A stretch of 64,000 bases of DNA from Trametes villosa. Its lineage: Eukaryota; Basidiomycota; Agaricomycetes; Polyporales; Polyporaceae. This document shows, piece after piece, positions 22,210 through 33,630 of the stretch. A program made the position numbers and the translations under genes. The DNA lies in the NCBI GenBank assembly GCA_002964805.2, contig PUDQ02000001.1:8022001-8086000 (forward strand), given 5' to 3'. Each line of letters starts with the position of its first letter. Position 1 is the first letter of the stretch. The notes beneath the pieces were generated by a model. The model was not told the DNA's origin, did no database searches, and saw only the letters and a list, made by a program, of their open reading frames with translations.

Positions 22210-24923
22210 TTACACGTCCACGAAATCCCCCTCCTCCTCGTCCCAGCCCAGCGTCGCCGGGTCAATCCCCATGTGTCGGAGCATCGTGCCCAGCGTGTGT
22301 TGCACCGCGAGCGGCGCCTCTTCCTCTTCGCCGTTTTCCTCTGTGGCACCCTCGTCCATCCTGGCCTTCTTCGGCGCGCGGTCGTCGTCGTACCCCCAAC
22401 CAGGCTCGAAACCCCTCTTCTGCCCAGTCTTCGTGCCCCAAAAGTCGCCGCCATCCGTAGACCAGCCGCCTGTACTCGGTCCAGCAGCAGTGCCAGCCTC
22501 GGGAGCAAGGTCCTTGACGTAGTCCCAGACAGCCCACGCGACCTCGCGCCCAGCGGTCGTCCACTTGGCCACGAGACGCTCGAGCTCGTCTTCCTCATCT
22601 CCCTTGTCGGAGTCCTTGATACGGATAGCCTGCTTGAGCGTCTGCAGTTTGCCCTGCAACGCCTGGATCGTCGGCGCCCCCTTCACGGTAGAGAACGTCG
22701 CACCCGACGTAGACGCAGAGGGTCCAGCCGCCACGGCCAAAGCCACAAGCGGAGACTTGAACTGCTTCGCGGCGCTGGCCGTGCGATCTTTGTTCGCGGA
22801 CGTGGGGTCAGGCCTGGCGCTGGCCGTCTCACTGGGTGATACTACTGGTACGTCGTCCGCCGCAGCTTTGCGCAGGGGGTACGGCATGAGCGCGCGCCCT
22901 GTCGCATAGACGGCGTGGAGGCCGCCTTTGACAAGCGGGCCTTTGACAACGGGTGAGCGGAAAGGGGCGGCGAGCTTCTTGTGCTGCTTCGCCACTGAGG
23001 CTTGAGTGAGGCGTTTGGGCAGAGGCGGGTCGGCCAATGCGGGCGACGGCTCGATTTTCTGTCAGGAGCATCAGTATCACGATTGTACAAGGGTCTGGTC
23101 GGGGCGATCACACGCACCACACGCTTGGCCGCCCTTTCCTCGTCCTCGTTCGCAGATTCGGCGGCGGCCAGAGAAGTGGCAGAGCGTTTGGGCGGCTCGT
23201 GGAAGACGAGAGGCTGGCTTTCGACGTCGACGCTGATATCGTGTTCCGGCTCCTTGTGCAGTGATCCGTCCACGCCCGGGAGTGGTGGGCTGGACGAGGG
23301 GGGAGACACCAAGTATTCTCGGGGCGGCGATGACGAGAAGATATGGGGAGGACTGGATGATGGGGGAGGGGAGGATGGCGGTAAGTCGAGCTCCGCGTCA
23401 GCGAACGCCGGGATGTCTCCTTCTTCGAATACCGTGTCCGCCGCGTCGAAGTCGGTGAGATCGGTTACATCGAGATCGTTAGAGTCGGTCACGTCGAGGG
23501 CGTTAGAGTCAGCCACGTCAACGTCCATGGCCACACCTTCTGCGATGTCGTGAGCAACGAACGTCGTAGCGTCCTCGCTAACAGCGGAATCGGCGGTCTG
23601 GAGGTCCATCTCGGTCTCCGCGACCGGCTCAGGAGAACGATCTCTAGGTTGAGGCACCGGAGATATGGCTCGGGCTGTATCGGAAGTATCACGATCCTGA
23701 AGGTCGCTTGAAGGCAAGGCAGAAGTGGAGGGAGGCGTAGCATCGCGACACGGAGCAGCATCCAGAGCCAAGACGGGTACCAAGTCGTCAGTAGAGTCCG
23801 AGACGGTCCGGTCAACGGAGTCGCAATCCGGGAGAGCAGAGACCACCGGGCAATGGGGTGCAGCAACGGCCTGAGGCGGAGAACCTACAGATCCCGAGGG
23901 GACTTCCACGTCGTCAACAAGCATGTCCGGGTTGTCGTCCGGTTGAACGCATTCTGGTGATTCAGGACGAGGCTGAGATAGACCAGGCAGACCAGGCAGG
24001 CCAGAGGATAGGTTGTCGGGCTCGCCATTTCCGTCGCTGTCCTGATTTTGAAGATCAGTCAGCGAGACAGCAGGTTCAGGCGGAGAGATAGCGTCCACAG
24101 CAGGAGGAGGCACAGCTAGATCTGATTCATCAACAGTAATGCACGCCGGTTCGTCAATGGGTACGGGGACAGTCAGGACGTCGTCAGAAAGCAGAGTTAG
24201 CTGGCCGTGGGAAGGGCTGCTAGGTGGAAGAGGGGTCTCGGTGGTTTGAGGTTCCTCGGCAGAGAGCAGGGCCGATGGAGTCGAAGAAACAGGAGCGAGA
24301 GGTGCTTCGTCAGCAGGCGTAACCATGGGCGCGGAGTCAGCGTTAGCAAGAGCGGCCAGGGAAGGTGTCAGTTCAGAATCATTGGGCGTCCCAGAGATCA
24401 GGTGGTGAAGTGGCAAGTCAGGAGGAGCAACAAGAGCTGCCGGCTGAGACGCATCCATGGGCGGATGAGGGATATCAAGAGGCATGAGCTGAGCGGGTGC
24501 CACACACGCCGGGGAGTCCAGGGCGTTGAGATGGTCATCCGAAGATTCGGAAGGGAGAGACATAACGTTTTGAGTCATGACCGGTTGCCGCTCGTTTGGG
24601 GGAGAAGGACAGCCAGTTCCGTTGTCGAGGATGGGCTCGATGTGCGCAGCGGAGTCGCCTGCTATGGCGGGTACCGACTGGACGTCAGTCAAGCTAAGCG
24701 TGCTCGAGGGAGTCATCCTAATGTCCAGTCCAGGCATGTCCTCCGAAGGACAGCTCTCCACAGCTGCTTTCGGGGCTTCGTTGGAGCAAGATCCTTCCGA
24801 AGGCGTCGGCCGTATGTCTTCGGTCTTCGGTAGAAGGCGGCTCTCAAGAGCCATCGCCAAAGGGAGAGAGGGTAGGGGTCGGGAGGTTCCCGGTTCCACT
24901 GGGGGGCTGGTGGATTTTGCCAT
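22210..24923 (-). CDS. Mei5/Sfr1-like recombination mediator with a very long acidic N-terminal region
   Basis: With start ATG 24921-24923 the protein has 884 residues in two exons (24923-23118, 23058-22210). Most of it is disordered and rich in Ser, Pro, Asp and Glu. The C-terminal third contains LQGKLQTLKQAIRIKDSD, DELERLVAKWTTAGREVAWA and VWDYVKDLAPE, followed by GTMLRHMGIDP and LGWDEEEGDFVDV. This coiled-coil plus KWR-like helix pattern is that of Mei5/Sfr1, partner of Sae3/Swi5 in promoting Rad51/Dmc1 strand exchange. Family members are usually far shorter, so the acidic extension is notable; a basic cluster (KRVKIEPS) precedes the conserved part. Upstream exons reaching 25691 may belong to the same protein (see the next entry). 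The domain call is by pattern and is moderately sure. Confidence 0.72.
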
Positions 24924-25691
24924 CCGCGCCAAAGCGATATCACGCCTGAGCTGAGTGGTCTCGAAGCTCGACTAGATATATGCGCCGCATTCTAGTGAGT
25001 AATTCGGAATTATACGCAGTGAAATGGGATAGACCGACCATAGTCCTGATTGGCAAGCGCGAGATGTAGTGAGTCGACCGTTTGAGAAGGAAAGGGCCGT
25101 CGGACGGGTCGGTTTGCGCCGATACCTATCGTCAGTTTGGCATCAGCAAATCATACAAAAAGTACATAGACATGTGGTGCCCACCTCTTCGATACGGCCA
25201 GATGGCGGTTGGGTAGAGGGAATTGGCCGGAAGCACTGTTGCTGCGGGAGGTGCAGGATATCGTTATGCGCCGCCCGGGTTGCGGGCTACGAACGACATG
25301 ATATCAACGTCACAGACAGTCAGGATATAATGGAGATCGTGACTTACAACAGAGTCTTGGTTCAAGTCCAGTGCGGCCGGAACAGGGATATGTTTTCTTT
25401 CGTTCTGAAAATCCTCCTACACGCACGTCAAGAATTCGTCCGTCACGGTCTCCCACTGCCCAAACGCACCACAAGGGAAAGTTCCACAACCTCTTCTTCA
25501 GTCTCAACGACATCCCTGGGAAGAGATGGTAGCATATATGCGGTTCTGTCATCCACCGTGACGGGCGCATCTGTCTGCGAAGCGTGGACGGGCTGCGCAG
25601 GGAATGCCACCGCGGGATAGCGGGGATAAGCGGGAAGCTAATAGCATTCTTTCAGACTCTCGCCCATTCCAAAAGCTTGCATACTCACCAT
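24924..25691 (-). CDS. Probable upstream coding exons: N-terminal extension of the Mei5/Sfr1-like gene or a small separate gene
   Basis: A consistent exon chain begins at ATG 25689-25691 (context CCACCATG), which is directly followed by GTGAGT. The next exon opens LPAYPRYPAVAFPAQPVH and ends EEEVVELSLV. Then come EDFQNERKHIPVPAALDLNQ and PATRAAHNDILHLPQQQ, with donors GTGCGT and GTAAGT. Further on, TVDSLHLALANQDYGRSIP can be spliced through an intron ending atatctag into FETTQLRRDIALARMAKST, which is in frame with the downstream Mei5/Sfr1-like protein. In the alternative frame the chain stops at 24940-24942, only 17 bp before the next start. No known domain is seen. The tight spacing favours one longer gene of roughly 1,050 residues, but transcript evidence is needed. 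Confidence 0.5.
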
Positions 25692-26160
25692 GGTGGACGA
25701 GCGTCGAGCGCGGAGCCTTGAGTGCAGTAGTAGCGGAAAGAGTCTGAAAGTGGGAGGGGCGAAGCCGCGTTGTTGACGCGTTGTTTGCACCCACCGGATG
25801 TACCCGGATTACATGATGACTGCTTATGGAAGGAGGTTAACCGGATCAGGCGGTGAGTGGTTTGACAGATTGACAGCTCGCCACTACGCCTCCTGTCCCC
25901 GATCGACGTCGACTGGCTGGGCAGCTGGCTTCCCGCCATGCGTACCTTGTGCGGCCTAACCCACCAAAGTCAAATGACATATAACAAGCGCGCTCGCCTC
26001 AGACCTCGCGGCCCGATGAGCACGGCCAGTGTCAAAGAGCACGCTATCGGTGTCAGGCCGTCCCACCGCGACCGCCCGACGAGGCTCGCCGTGCCTCTCC
26101 CCGTACCCCCACCATAGCCCTCTGTCCGCCAAGTCGGTCTGTCCCCGCAGTTTGACTACC
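25692..26160. other. Divergent spacer before the membrane-protein gene
   Basis: About 470 bp between divergent starts, presumably containing both promoters. Open frames here (25685-25939, 25956-26162) show no recognisable family. Confidence 0.45.
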
Positions 26161-27651
26161 ATGATCGCACTATCACTTTTTGTTGTAATCGTGCAATTTC
26201 TGGCACAGTCAGTGAGGGTACATGGTCAGGGAACCAGCGCCGTATGCAAAGCGGGCTTCGAATGGGTACGTTCCCATTATCCAGCTATAGCAGAGCATTA
26301 ATCTACATTCTATGCAGATGACCAATTCTTTGGGACAGAATCCGTGCCTGGTCTCTTCATACCTGCTTACGCCATGTCCCTCCCTAGCATGTGAGTATCA
26401 GCCTGAGGTGGGCACGCGGGATACTGCATTCGCTGATTTGTCTCTGTCCAGCGACTTTCGTGTTCCCTCTAAGCCCTGGTCTTCACTACAACACCCCCAC
26501 GGACTCTCCGTCGAGCGCCACACCCTGCAGGTGCAACACCGTGCTGTATTCGACCATCTCTGCCTGTGCGGCCTGCCAAGGACAAGGGCTATTCGTACCT
26601 CTGTCAGTCGGAGAGCTGCTAACTACGCTCATTCTGTTGACTAGCCCCCTTGTACCAATAGGTGGTCGGAGTATGCTACGAACTGCTCCACGGCGTACAT
26701 TTCACAGTGAGCCTCGCAGATCGATCACCGTCCGCGTCCACCAGCGACTGACCTTTGCTCGCCCAAGGTATCCTGAGGACATTCCGCATGGGACCGCTGT
26801 GCCCGCCTGGGCATACCTGGATGTTAGGGCAAGTATTATTCCACTCCACATCACATTCTATGCTCATCTGATCTATGCATCGCGCAGAAATTCGACGACT
26901 TCAACGCGGTTGCGGCGGAAGCCGTAGCTGAGGAAGGTACGCTGGCCGTGACAATCCATGACCCAAGGCATATCTCGTTAACACGCTACTGCAGATCTAC
27001 CAGAGTCGACGGCCCTCTCCGCGGGACCCACTGCTACCGGCCAAACCGCGGCCCCCTCCGCTTCCGGGTCCGGGTCGACTGTAGGAACACCCAGCGGCAA
27101 CAACGGCAACGGCAACAACACCTCTTCCTCGAAGAAGTCCACCAACATTGCGCCCATCGTGGGTGGCGTCGTCGGGGGCGTCGTGGGCCTAATTGCGATC
27201 GGGCTTGTGATTTTCTTCTGGCTGCGACACCAGCGCAACGCCGCACGCGACGCGCCGACGGGGCCCGTCGACCTGACTGCTGGCGAGCACGGGCAGTACA
27301 CGGACAAATCCGCCGGGTACGGCCACCACGTCCCGTCGCTCGCCACCACCCAGTACAACCAGGCCGTCTCTTCGCCTCCGCTCAGCCCTAAGATCTACGT
27401 GAGTGACTATTGCCGCGCCCCGAGTTGAAGCTACCTACTGACTCAACCTCAAGGATCCGGACGATCCGAGCACCTTCCCTGACGTCTCCGACACCCAGGC
27501 TGCTTCCACTCACGACTCGGCGACCTACGTCAGCCCGGTTCAGACGCACCACATGTCCGCCGTGCCGTACGCTTATCCTGGGGCCGCTTCGTACCAGCCT
27601 CCTGCGAGCGCCAACGCTACCGCTGCGTACAAAGGTGTCCCCGAGCTGTGA
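26161..27651 (+). CDS. Secretory one-pass membrane protein with Cys-rich ectodomain and Ser/Gly/Asn linker
   Basis: Eight exons (26161-26265, 26318-26390, 26452-26602, 26662-26706, 26768-26828, 26888-26936, 26995-27398, 27454-27651) give 361 residues. A signal peptide (IALSLFVVIVQFLAQSVRVH) leads to an ectodomain with regularly spaced cysteines (NPCLVSSYLLTPC; CRCNTVLYSTISACAACQGQ; WSEYATNCSTAY) and YPEDIPHGTAVPAWAYLDV. A low-complexity stretch (GSGSTVGTPSGNNGNGNN) precedes one strong transmembrane helix (IVGGVVGGVVGLIAIGLVIF) and a Pro/Tyr-rich cytoplasmic tail. The architecture resembles a family common in Agaricomycetes and known to me only as hypothetical proteins; topology suggests a surface sensor or wall-contact protein. 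Intron 5 appears to use a GC donor (GCAAGT at 26829). Confidence 0.8.
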
Positions 27652-27896
27652 TAGAAGGGTGTGGCGCTCTAGAAGTTGACTTCAGAGGGACATTACGGTT
27701 GGAATCTCAGCAATGCCACTGGTAGCATCTGTAGTTGGCTTGCACTTCTTGTAACATGCATTCTCCGTCGTGTCCGCCGCGCTGGTAACTCGGTCCAGAG
27801 CGGATACCACAGGGCACACGAGCGGGGTAAGCGGTATGCAAAAGCGGGTTGCGTACATTTCGAGAGTAGATAGGATACAACGGCACAGGCCTGTGG

Positions 27897-28654
27897 CTAC
27901 CGCGCCTGCGTGCGGACGCGCGGGTCGCCCCGCTCGGAGCGTTTGCGCAGCTTTTCTTGTCGTTTGCTCGTGGGCTCCTTCGCCTCGCCCTCCGCCTCTG
28001 GCGCGGACGCCGAGGCGGAGCGGCCGAAGAACATCGGGGAGATGACGGAGCTCCATAGCTTGAATATGGCGTATAGAGGGATCTGAACGCATGGGCGATT
28101 TGTTGAGGGGGAATTGTGACAGGGGAGCAAAAGGGACTCACGATGAGATACAGCCACCACACCCACTGCCCAAACGCCCCGCTCCCGACCTGGCACGCCC
28201 CTACCGCCGCACACGTACAGTCAGCATCCGCCCACCAGCCCACCCACTCAGCCCATACACGAGACAGAGGCGCACTCACAGGTAACGTAGATCACATCGA
28301 AGCACCACTCGATGATCCCGGGCCGGCTGAGGTCCTCGCCAGCGGAGATGAGCGTGCCCGTCGTGGGGTCGCGCCGCGGGGAGCCGATGCGCTCGAGGTA
28401 GCGCGCGAGGAAGACGGAGGGCCCGAGCGAGAAGACGTAGATCCAGAACGCGAACTGCGTCGGCGAGAGCGTGCCGCGGCGGAAGGCCAGGCGGAGCAGC
28501 ACCGAGAGCGCGCCCGAGACGAGCAGCCCGAGCCGGAGGTTCTTTATCGCCTCCGCGTTTTGTTGCGCTGCGCCGGGCGGGCGTCAGCGTCGTGCGTGAG
28601 GGCGTGCGGAGAGGGCGGGGGCGCACCTGTGCGTTTGGCCGAGGCGTTCGCCAT
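27897..28654 (-). CDS. SND2: TMEM208/Snd2-family ER membrane protein (SRP-independent targeting)
   Basis: Snd2 (TMEM208 in animals, Env10 in yeast) is an ER membrane protein in the SRP-independent targeting route. Exons read MANASAKRT, then AQQNAEAIKNLRLGLLVSGA, RRGTLSPTQFAFWIYVF, the family block YLERIGSPRRDPTTGTLISA and GEDLSRPGIIEWCFDVIYVT, WACQVGSGAFGQWVWWLYLI, IPLYAIFKLWSSVISPMFFG, and a basic/acidic tail (KEPTSKRQEKLRKRSERGD). Three to four hydrophobic helices are visible. Start ATG 28652-28654, stop TAG 27897-27899. The tryptophan at the VT/WACQ junction is built across an intron, confirming the splice. Divergent from the Myb gene with about 170 bp between starts. Confidence 0.93.
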
Positions 28655-28814
28655 GGCGGATGTGGTGGAGAGGAGACTTTGACGCGGCCGTGCCGCGCAT
28701 GTCGCAGGAACTTTTGGGCGTCTGCCGCCTGCGATCCATGCTCTCACCGACGTCGATCACACGAACACCTCCGTGGGCACCAACACTTTAGCAGGCGGCC
28801 GTGTATCCGCATAA

Positions 28815-28835
28815 ATGCCGCAGGATGCACGCTAG
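28815..28835 (+). promoter_or_regulatory. Six-codon upstream ORF overlapping the SNAPC4-like start
   Basis: An ATG at 28815 opens a reading frame of six codons ending in TAG at 28833-28835. It overlaps the presumed main start ATG (28825) in another frame. If the leader begins upstream of 28815, scanning ribosomes meet this ATG first, which could damp translation of the main frame. Confidence 0.45.
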
Positions 28836-31504
28836 TACGTCTAGGAATGCGAAGGACCTGGTTCAGCCAGCCGTACAAGCCAATAAGGAGCACCAGTATG
28901 CTCTGAAAGTCTACACTGAGCGTCTGGAGACAGAGCTAGAGCACCTGGACAAGCTGCTTGTAAGTAACGATTGATATTGCGTCACGCAATGAATCACTAA
29001 CTGCCATACAGGCTGCTGCAGAGGTCTCGGATAACGAGGAAGATGAGGCTACCAATGCGGGAGGCAGCGTGGTTATACCCGGCGCGGCAAAGCCGAAGAG
29101 CATCATATCGTTCAGCGACCTCGTCGATGAAGTACGTTCGTCTTCTATTTGGAGCTCACAAAATTTATGTGCTGACTGCGATGAAGTCCTCCCCATTCTA
29201 CAGCGACGCTCTCAGAAAGCAGCGTTACGAAGACCTAACAGTAGCACATCCCAGTAAGCGATACTAAAGCGCTCGACGTGCGTACAGTACTGACCGTTTA
29301 TTCAAGTGAAGTCGCAAGAGCTGGAGGCCCTCGCAGACGCAGTACGCTCGGAGAACTATCGTGTATACGCGCTGCAAGCCCAGGCACAGTCAGTTCACTG
29401 GCGCGACTTTTTGACACAATCACTCACGCTGCTCGACAGAGGTCTCCAGGCTTTCACCGGGCAGGCAGACCCACCTCCCGGGTTCATCAACAACAATAAG
29501 CACGGCATCGACTGGAACCGCGTCGCGCAGAAAGTAAGCGGATCCTGGCCGCCCAGCCTGTCGTTCACTAACCATCCACCACTTAGGTCTCCTCCGCCGG
29601 CCCGTCCGTCCAACGCACCGCGAAAGAATGTGAGATCCGCTGGCTAGGCGACCGCCACCCGCAGTTCAATGATGCTCAGTGGACGCAGGCAGAGATCGCC
29701 AAGGTCAGAGAGCTGGTCGACGGTGCTTCCGAAGGCGAGGTCGACTGGTGTGAAGTTGCCGAGAAGCTTGGGGTCTAGTTTCTCTTTCCTCGTATCAGCT
29801 GGTGGGCGTGTACTGATGATGCGGGGGCAGACTGGGCGCACGCCGGTGGACTGCATGCGGCATGCAATTCCACGTAGGACGCATTCGTGGACACCAGACG
29901 CAGACAAGCGGCTCTTGGAAGGCGTCGATATCTATGGGACCGACAGCTGGGCTCTAGGTATGCTGGTCCGTACGCATATCCCGAGATGATGCTGACATCG
30001 CTATGGTAGTTGCGCGCTGGGTCTCGGAAGACGTCACCGCCTCCCAATGCCAGAATCGCTACTTGCGCACGCTCGACCCAACCCTCAAGCGCGGCCCGTG
30101 GACTGCAGAGGAGGACGACCGACTGAAGGAGGCCGTCGCCGCCTTCGGGCATACATGGGTCGACGTAGCCGCCTTCGTCGAGGGTCGGAACAACGAGCAG
30201 TGTCGCGATAGATACCAGGAGTACCTCAACCCGGCTGTCGCGAAGGGGAAATGGACGGACGAGCAAGACGCTGCGCTGCTCAAGATCGTTGAGCAAGTTG
30301 GCTTGGGCAAGTGGAAGGAGGTCAGCCGGATGCTCGATGTCGGACGTACTGATAACATGGTAAATCCCTTCGCTTTTGTGTACACGAGGCGCGCTAACGA
30401 TATGACGCTCTCTCCCGTTAGTGTCGGATGCGGTACGGTGTCCTTACAAGAGCCAAGAAAGCGAGCAAGAACGCGTCCCCAGGGCCCTCTGACGGCCCAG
30501 AAACCTCAGCGCCGCCGTCCAAGAAGAAAGCCAAAGCACCAGCACGCGGCCGAGCAAAGCAAGCAGCCAGCCAACCGACGCCAGCAGGCGACGCGACGCC
30601 TGCGGAAGGCGACCAGCCACAGTTCCTCATCCTTCATCCCGAGTCCTACGTCGCCCCCTCTTCCAGCAACACCTCTGGCCCGAGTGCGAAGCCCAAACCC
30701 AAACCCAAGCCACGCCCACGGAAGAAGGCCCCTGCAGTCGCGGATGATGCTGGGCCAGCCCCTCCTGTCCAGCAATCCAATCTACCGCCTGAGCCTACTC
30801 CCATCGACGGCTCTCCTGCGGAAGACGCAACCGACGCTGGTGCCCAAAAAAGACCCAGGACGGAAGCCGAAGACTCGCACCCACCACCTAGCAAGCGCAG
30901 GCGTACCGCGGCGTCTTCACAGGATGGTGCGAACTCTACTAGTGCAGACAGGCATACGACGCCCGCCGCGGAAGCCACTGGACCTACCCATGAGGAACAA
31001 GCAAATACGGCTGCGACCGGTGTAAACGGAGACACTTCAGACCCGGCTCCGCCCCCACCTTTACCTCAGGAAGCACCCGCCTCTGCAGGTACCCTGCCTG
31101 AGCCATCTTCGCTACAAGAACCAACCTCGGACGCAGAAGCGGACGCGGAGACCGAACCCGCACCTTCAAGTCGAGGGCGAGGCCGCGGTAGAGGCAGAGG
31201 TCGGGGACGCGGGAGCAGCAGGAGTCGCGGGCGTGCAAGAGGGCGTGGGCGAGGACGTGGGGGCGCTGCACGAGGCGAGCCTGCGGCGGGCCACAACCTA
31301 ACCGAAGATACAGCAGCAGATTCAAGCAGCGCGCCAGACGCCGCTGATCCCGACGCCATACCGTCCGAGGAGAGGCAGGTGCAAAGCGACGAACCTGCAC
31401 CGCCGACACCGTCCAGCTCGAAGAAGACGGCAGCTACTTCCCCTGCTTCACTTCCTGTCAGGGTACAACCTCGGAGAGCAGCGAACAAGTCTTCGAGGCC
31501 TTGA
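28825..31504 (+). CDS. SNAPC4-like Myb-repeat transcription factor with GR-rich tail
   Basis: The N-terminal exons give a helical region (VYTERLETELEHLDKLL) and an acidic segment (EVSDNEEDEATN). Then come several Myb/SANT repeats in a row: one around CEIRWLGDRHPQFNDAQWTQ, one at HSWTPDADKRLLEGVDIYG, one at RGPWTAEEDDRLKEAVAAFG with CQNRYLRTLDP before it, and one at KGKWTDEQDAALLKIVEQVG ending CRMRYGVL. Four or more tandem repeats of R2R3 type with this N-terminal part match SNAPC4 (SNAPc190), which binds the proximal sequence element of snRNA promoters. The C-terminal 350 residues are low-complexity, with Pro/Lys-rich tracts and an RG-repeat block at about 31170-31270. About nine exons; stop TGA at 31502-31504. 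A generic Myb factor of the BAS1/REB1 type is the alternative. Confidence 0.8.
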
Positions 31505-31636
31505 TTGAGCATGCAGTCTTCTACCGCAATATAGTTCTGACGTTGTAGAAGCAAACAGCGACTTGTACAGACACAGCATGATACATGACAGCGAGAGATC
31601 GTAGAATACAGAAAGGCAACCGGCGGGACGAATTGC

Positions 31637-32668
31637 TCATGACAGCTTCCAGCGTTTCCGGGGGTGCGTCGTGGCCTCCCAGTTAACGGTGGCGCCGAGC
31701 AGTTCAGCGTCTTCCTGCGTGTTGTCCTCGGTAGCCAGCAGGAGGTTCTTGAGAGAATCCTGAACAAGCGCTGCGTTTTTCAGTTTCTTCTCGAGTGAGG
31801 GCAGCGCAGCCTTCTTCGGAGGGGATATCTGAGGAGGAGGGTATGAGATGTGAGCGATCAGAACTAGAATCGGAAGATTGTCGCACCACACTTACCGGCG
31901 TACGAAGATACGTATGCTTGGGGGGAAGGGGTGGCACATAGTGCGGAAGAGGCCGCAATGTCATTGGGATGGCGGGAGGGGCATTTTCATCATCAGAGCT
32001 GAGCAGTTCGGGAGATGGCGAACGCGACGGAGGAGGCTGCAATAACATGGGCTCCCGCGTTGGGTCTTAGGCCATTGTCAGCGGCGTGTAGGAGACCAGC
32101 GCAGCGCCATTCAGGACAACATACCTTTCTTCTGCTTGCGAGACTTCTTGCTGAAGTAGAGCATCGTGCTGGCCTCCAGGCCGTAGTCATTGGTCGCGGC
32201 GTACAGATCCGTCGCTATTGGATTCGCGCGCTGTGCGAGGTTGGCATATTCTTGTGCACGTTCGTACAGCTCCTGCACGACTGGGAAACACGGGGTCAGT
32301 GTGCGAGGAGCGTTTAGCCACAACGCGAGGGGCTCACATTCAGCCACTTCACGCTCCAGTCTTCTCAGCGCCCCGGCCTCTGCGGAGTCGAACCCGGCAT
32401 CACGGAGCTCCGACGACACCAGCCGTTGCATTGCATGGGAGGCGAGCTGTGGGGTTACCCCCGGCAGCTCAGGCGCGGAGTGCGGGCCCACCTGGGGTTG
32501 GGTGGAGGTGCCCGCCGCGGCGGGGTCGAACGTGTAACCTGCACCGGGGCGCGGTGGGTATCCCGGGTAGTACCCGGCGGCGGCAGTGTATCCATAGGCG
32601 GCGGGCGCGGAGTAGGACTGGTACGCCTGGTTCTGGGTCTGCGTGTGGGCAGGGTAGTGGTGGGCCAT
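31637..32668 (-). CDS. TAF8: TFIID subunit TAF8
   Basis: TAF8 pairs with TAF10 through a histone fold and links it into TFIID. The N-terminus is Tyr/Pro/Ala-rich (SAPAAYGYTAAAGYYPGYP). The histone-fold region reads ASHAMQRLVSSELRDAGFDS, AEAGALRRLEREV, VQELYERAQEYANLAQRANP and ATDLYAATNDYGLEASTMLY. The TAF8 C-terminal domain follows: RPLPHYVPPLPPKHTYLRTP, then KKAALPSLEKKLKNAALVQ and LKNLLLATED. The LPPKHTYLRTP element is diagnostic. A basic end KRWKLS closes the protein. Start ATG 32666-32668; stop TGA 31637-31639. Divergent from riboflavin kinase, about 220 bp apart. Confidence 0.93.
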
Positions 32669-32886
32669 GGTGGCGGAGGGCAAGCCGCGCGGGGTGGGCG
32701 CCTGCTACAGCTCGCGAGGGTTCCGGTAATCTCGGCAGCGCCGTCTGCTGAGGCAGCGGGGTCTGCGCGCACAGTCATATGCACCTTCCCAGCATGCGCC
32801 ATTTATTTATCAACCACATACCCCGTCTCTCCGTGGCCGTCTGCCTCTCCGTGTCGTCCGCTAAGTTGAACCGCCTGCAACACACC

Positions 32887-33630
32887 ATGGGTCTCGAAGA
32901 TAGAGCCGCTGCACCCGTGCGCACCGAGTCCTTCCGCGCAACCCGCCCACAGATCGTCGGGCCCGAAGTCCCACAGAAGCCCTTCCCGATCCACCTCTCG
33001 GGTGCGGTACAACGAGGGTTTGGTCGAGGAGGGAAAGATCTCGGATGCCCTACTGGTAAGCATGCTTCTACATCTACAGACGCACAGATCGCTGAAGCTA
33101 TAACAGCTAATCTACCGGACGAGTCAATCGCGCCCATGACCTCCGTCACGGATACTGGTGTATACTACGGCTATGCTCAAGTTTCAAGAGAGAAGGATGG
33201 AAAGACGGTCCTGTCCGAAGAAGACGGAAGGGTACTGCCGATGGTCATGAGCCTGGGCTGGAACCCGTTCTACAAGAACGAGCGAATGACCGCAGTAAGT
33301 CAAGGCGTAGCGCGGGCTTGACGGACAGGTGCTCACCTCTCCTCTAGGAGATCCACATCATGCACGACTTCAAGACCGATTTCTACGGCCATCACATGAA
33401 GGCGATTGTCCTGGGGTACATTCGTCCTGAACTGGATTACACTTCGCGAGGTGGGTGTATTGTGAATCGCATACGGTCGTATTGCTCACACGAACTGCTC
33501 CCTAGAGGGTTTGATCGACGACATAGAGACTGACAAGCGGGTGGCGCTGAAGTCCCTGGCGCGGCGAGGCTACGAGGACTATCGGTCGGACCCGTTCTTT
33601 GACCTGACGAGCAGCCATCCTAGACTGTAA
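32887..33630 (+). CDS. FMN1: Riboflavin kinase (ATP:riboflavin 5'-phosphotransferase)
   Basis: Makes FMN from riboflavin and ATP. The four exons contain LSGAVQRGFGRGGKDLGCPT joined to ANLPDESIAP (flavin/ATP-binding GxFGRGxK-D-GxPTAN signature), GVYYGYAQVS, VMSLGWNPFYKNERMTAEIH (catalytic Asn and Glu region), HDFKTDFYGHHMKAIVLGYI and REEL-like IDDIETDKRVALKSLA. The start ATG 32887 (MGLEDRAAAPVRTES) has a good context; an in-frame ATG at 32779 would add 36 residues. Stop TAA 33628-33630. The length of about 190 residues suits a monofunctional fungal enzyme. Confidence 0.95.

Noticed and set aside
25340..25390. GGTTCAAGTCC, resembling a tRNA T-arm
   Set aside because: No matching acceptor stem, D-arm or anticodon arm could be found within 60-110 bases upstream, and the stretch lies inside a coherent minus-strand coding exon.
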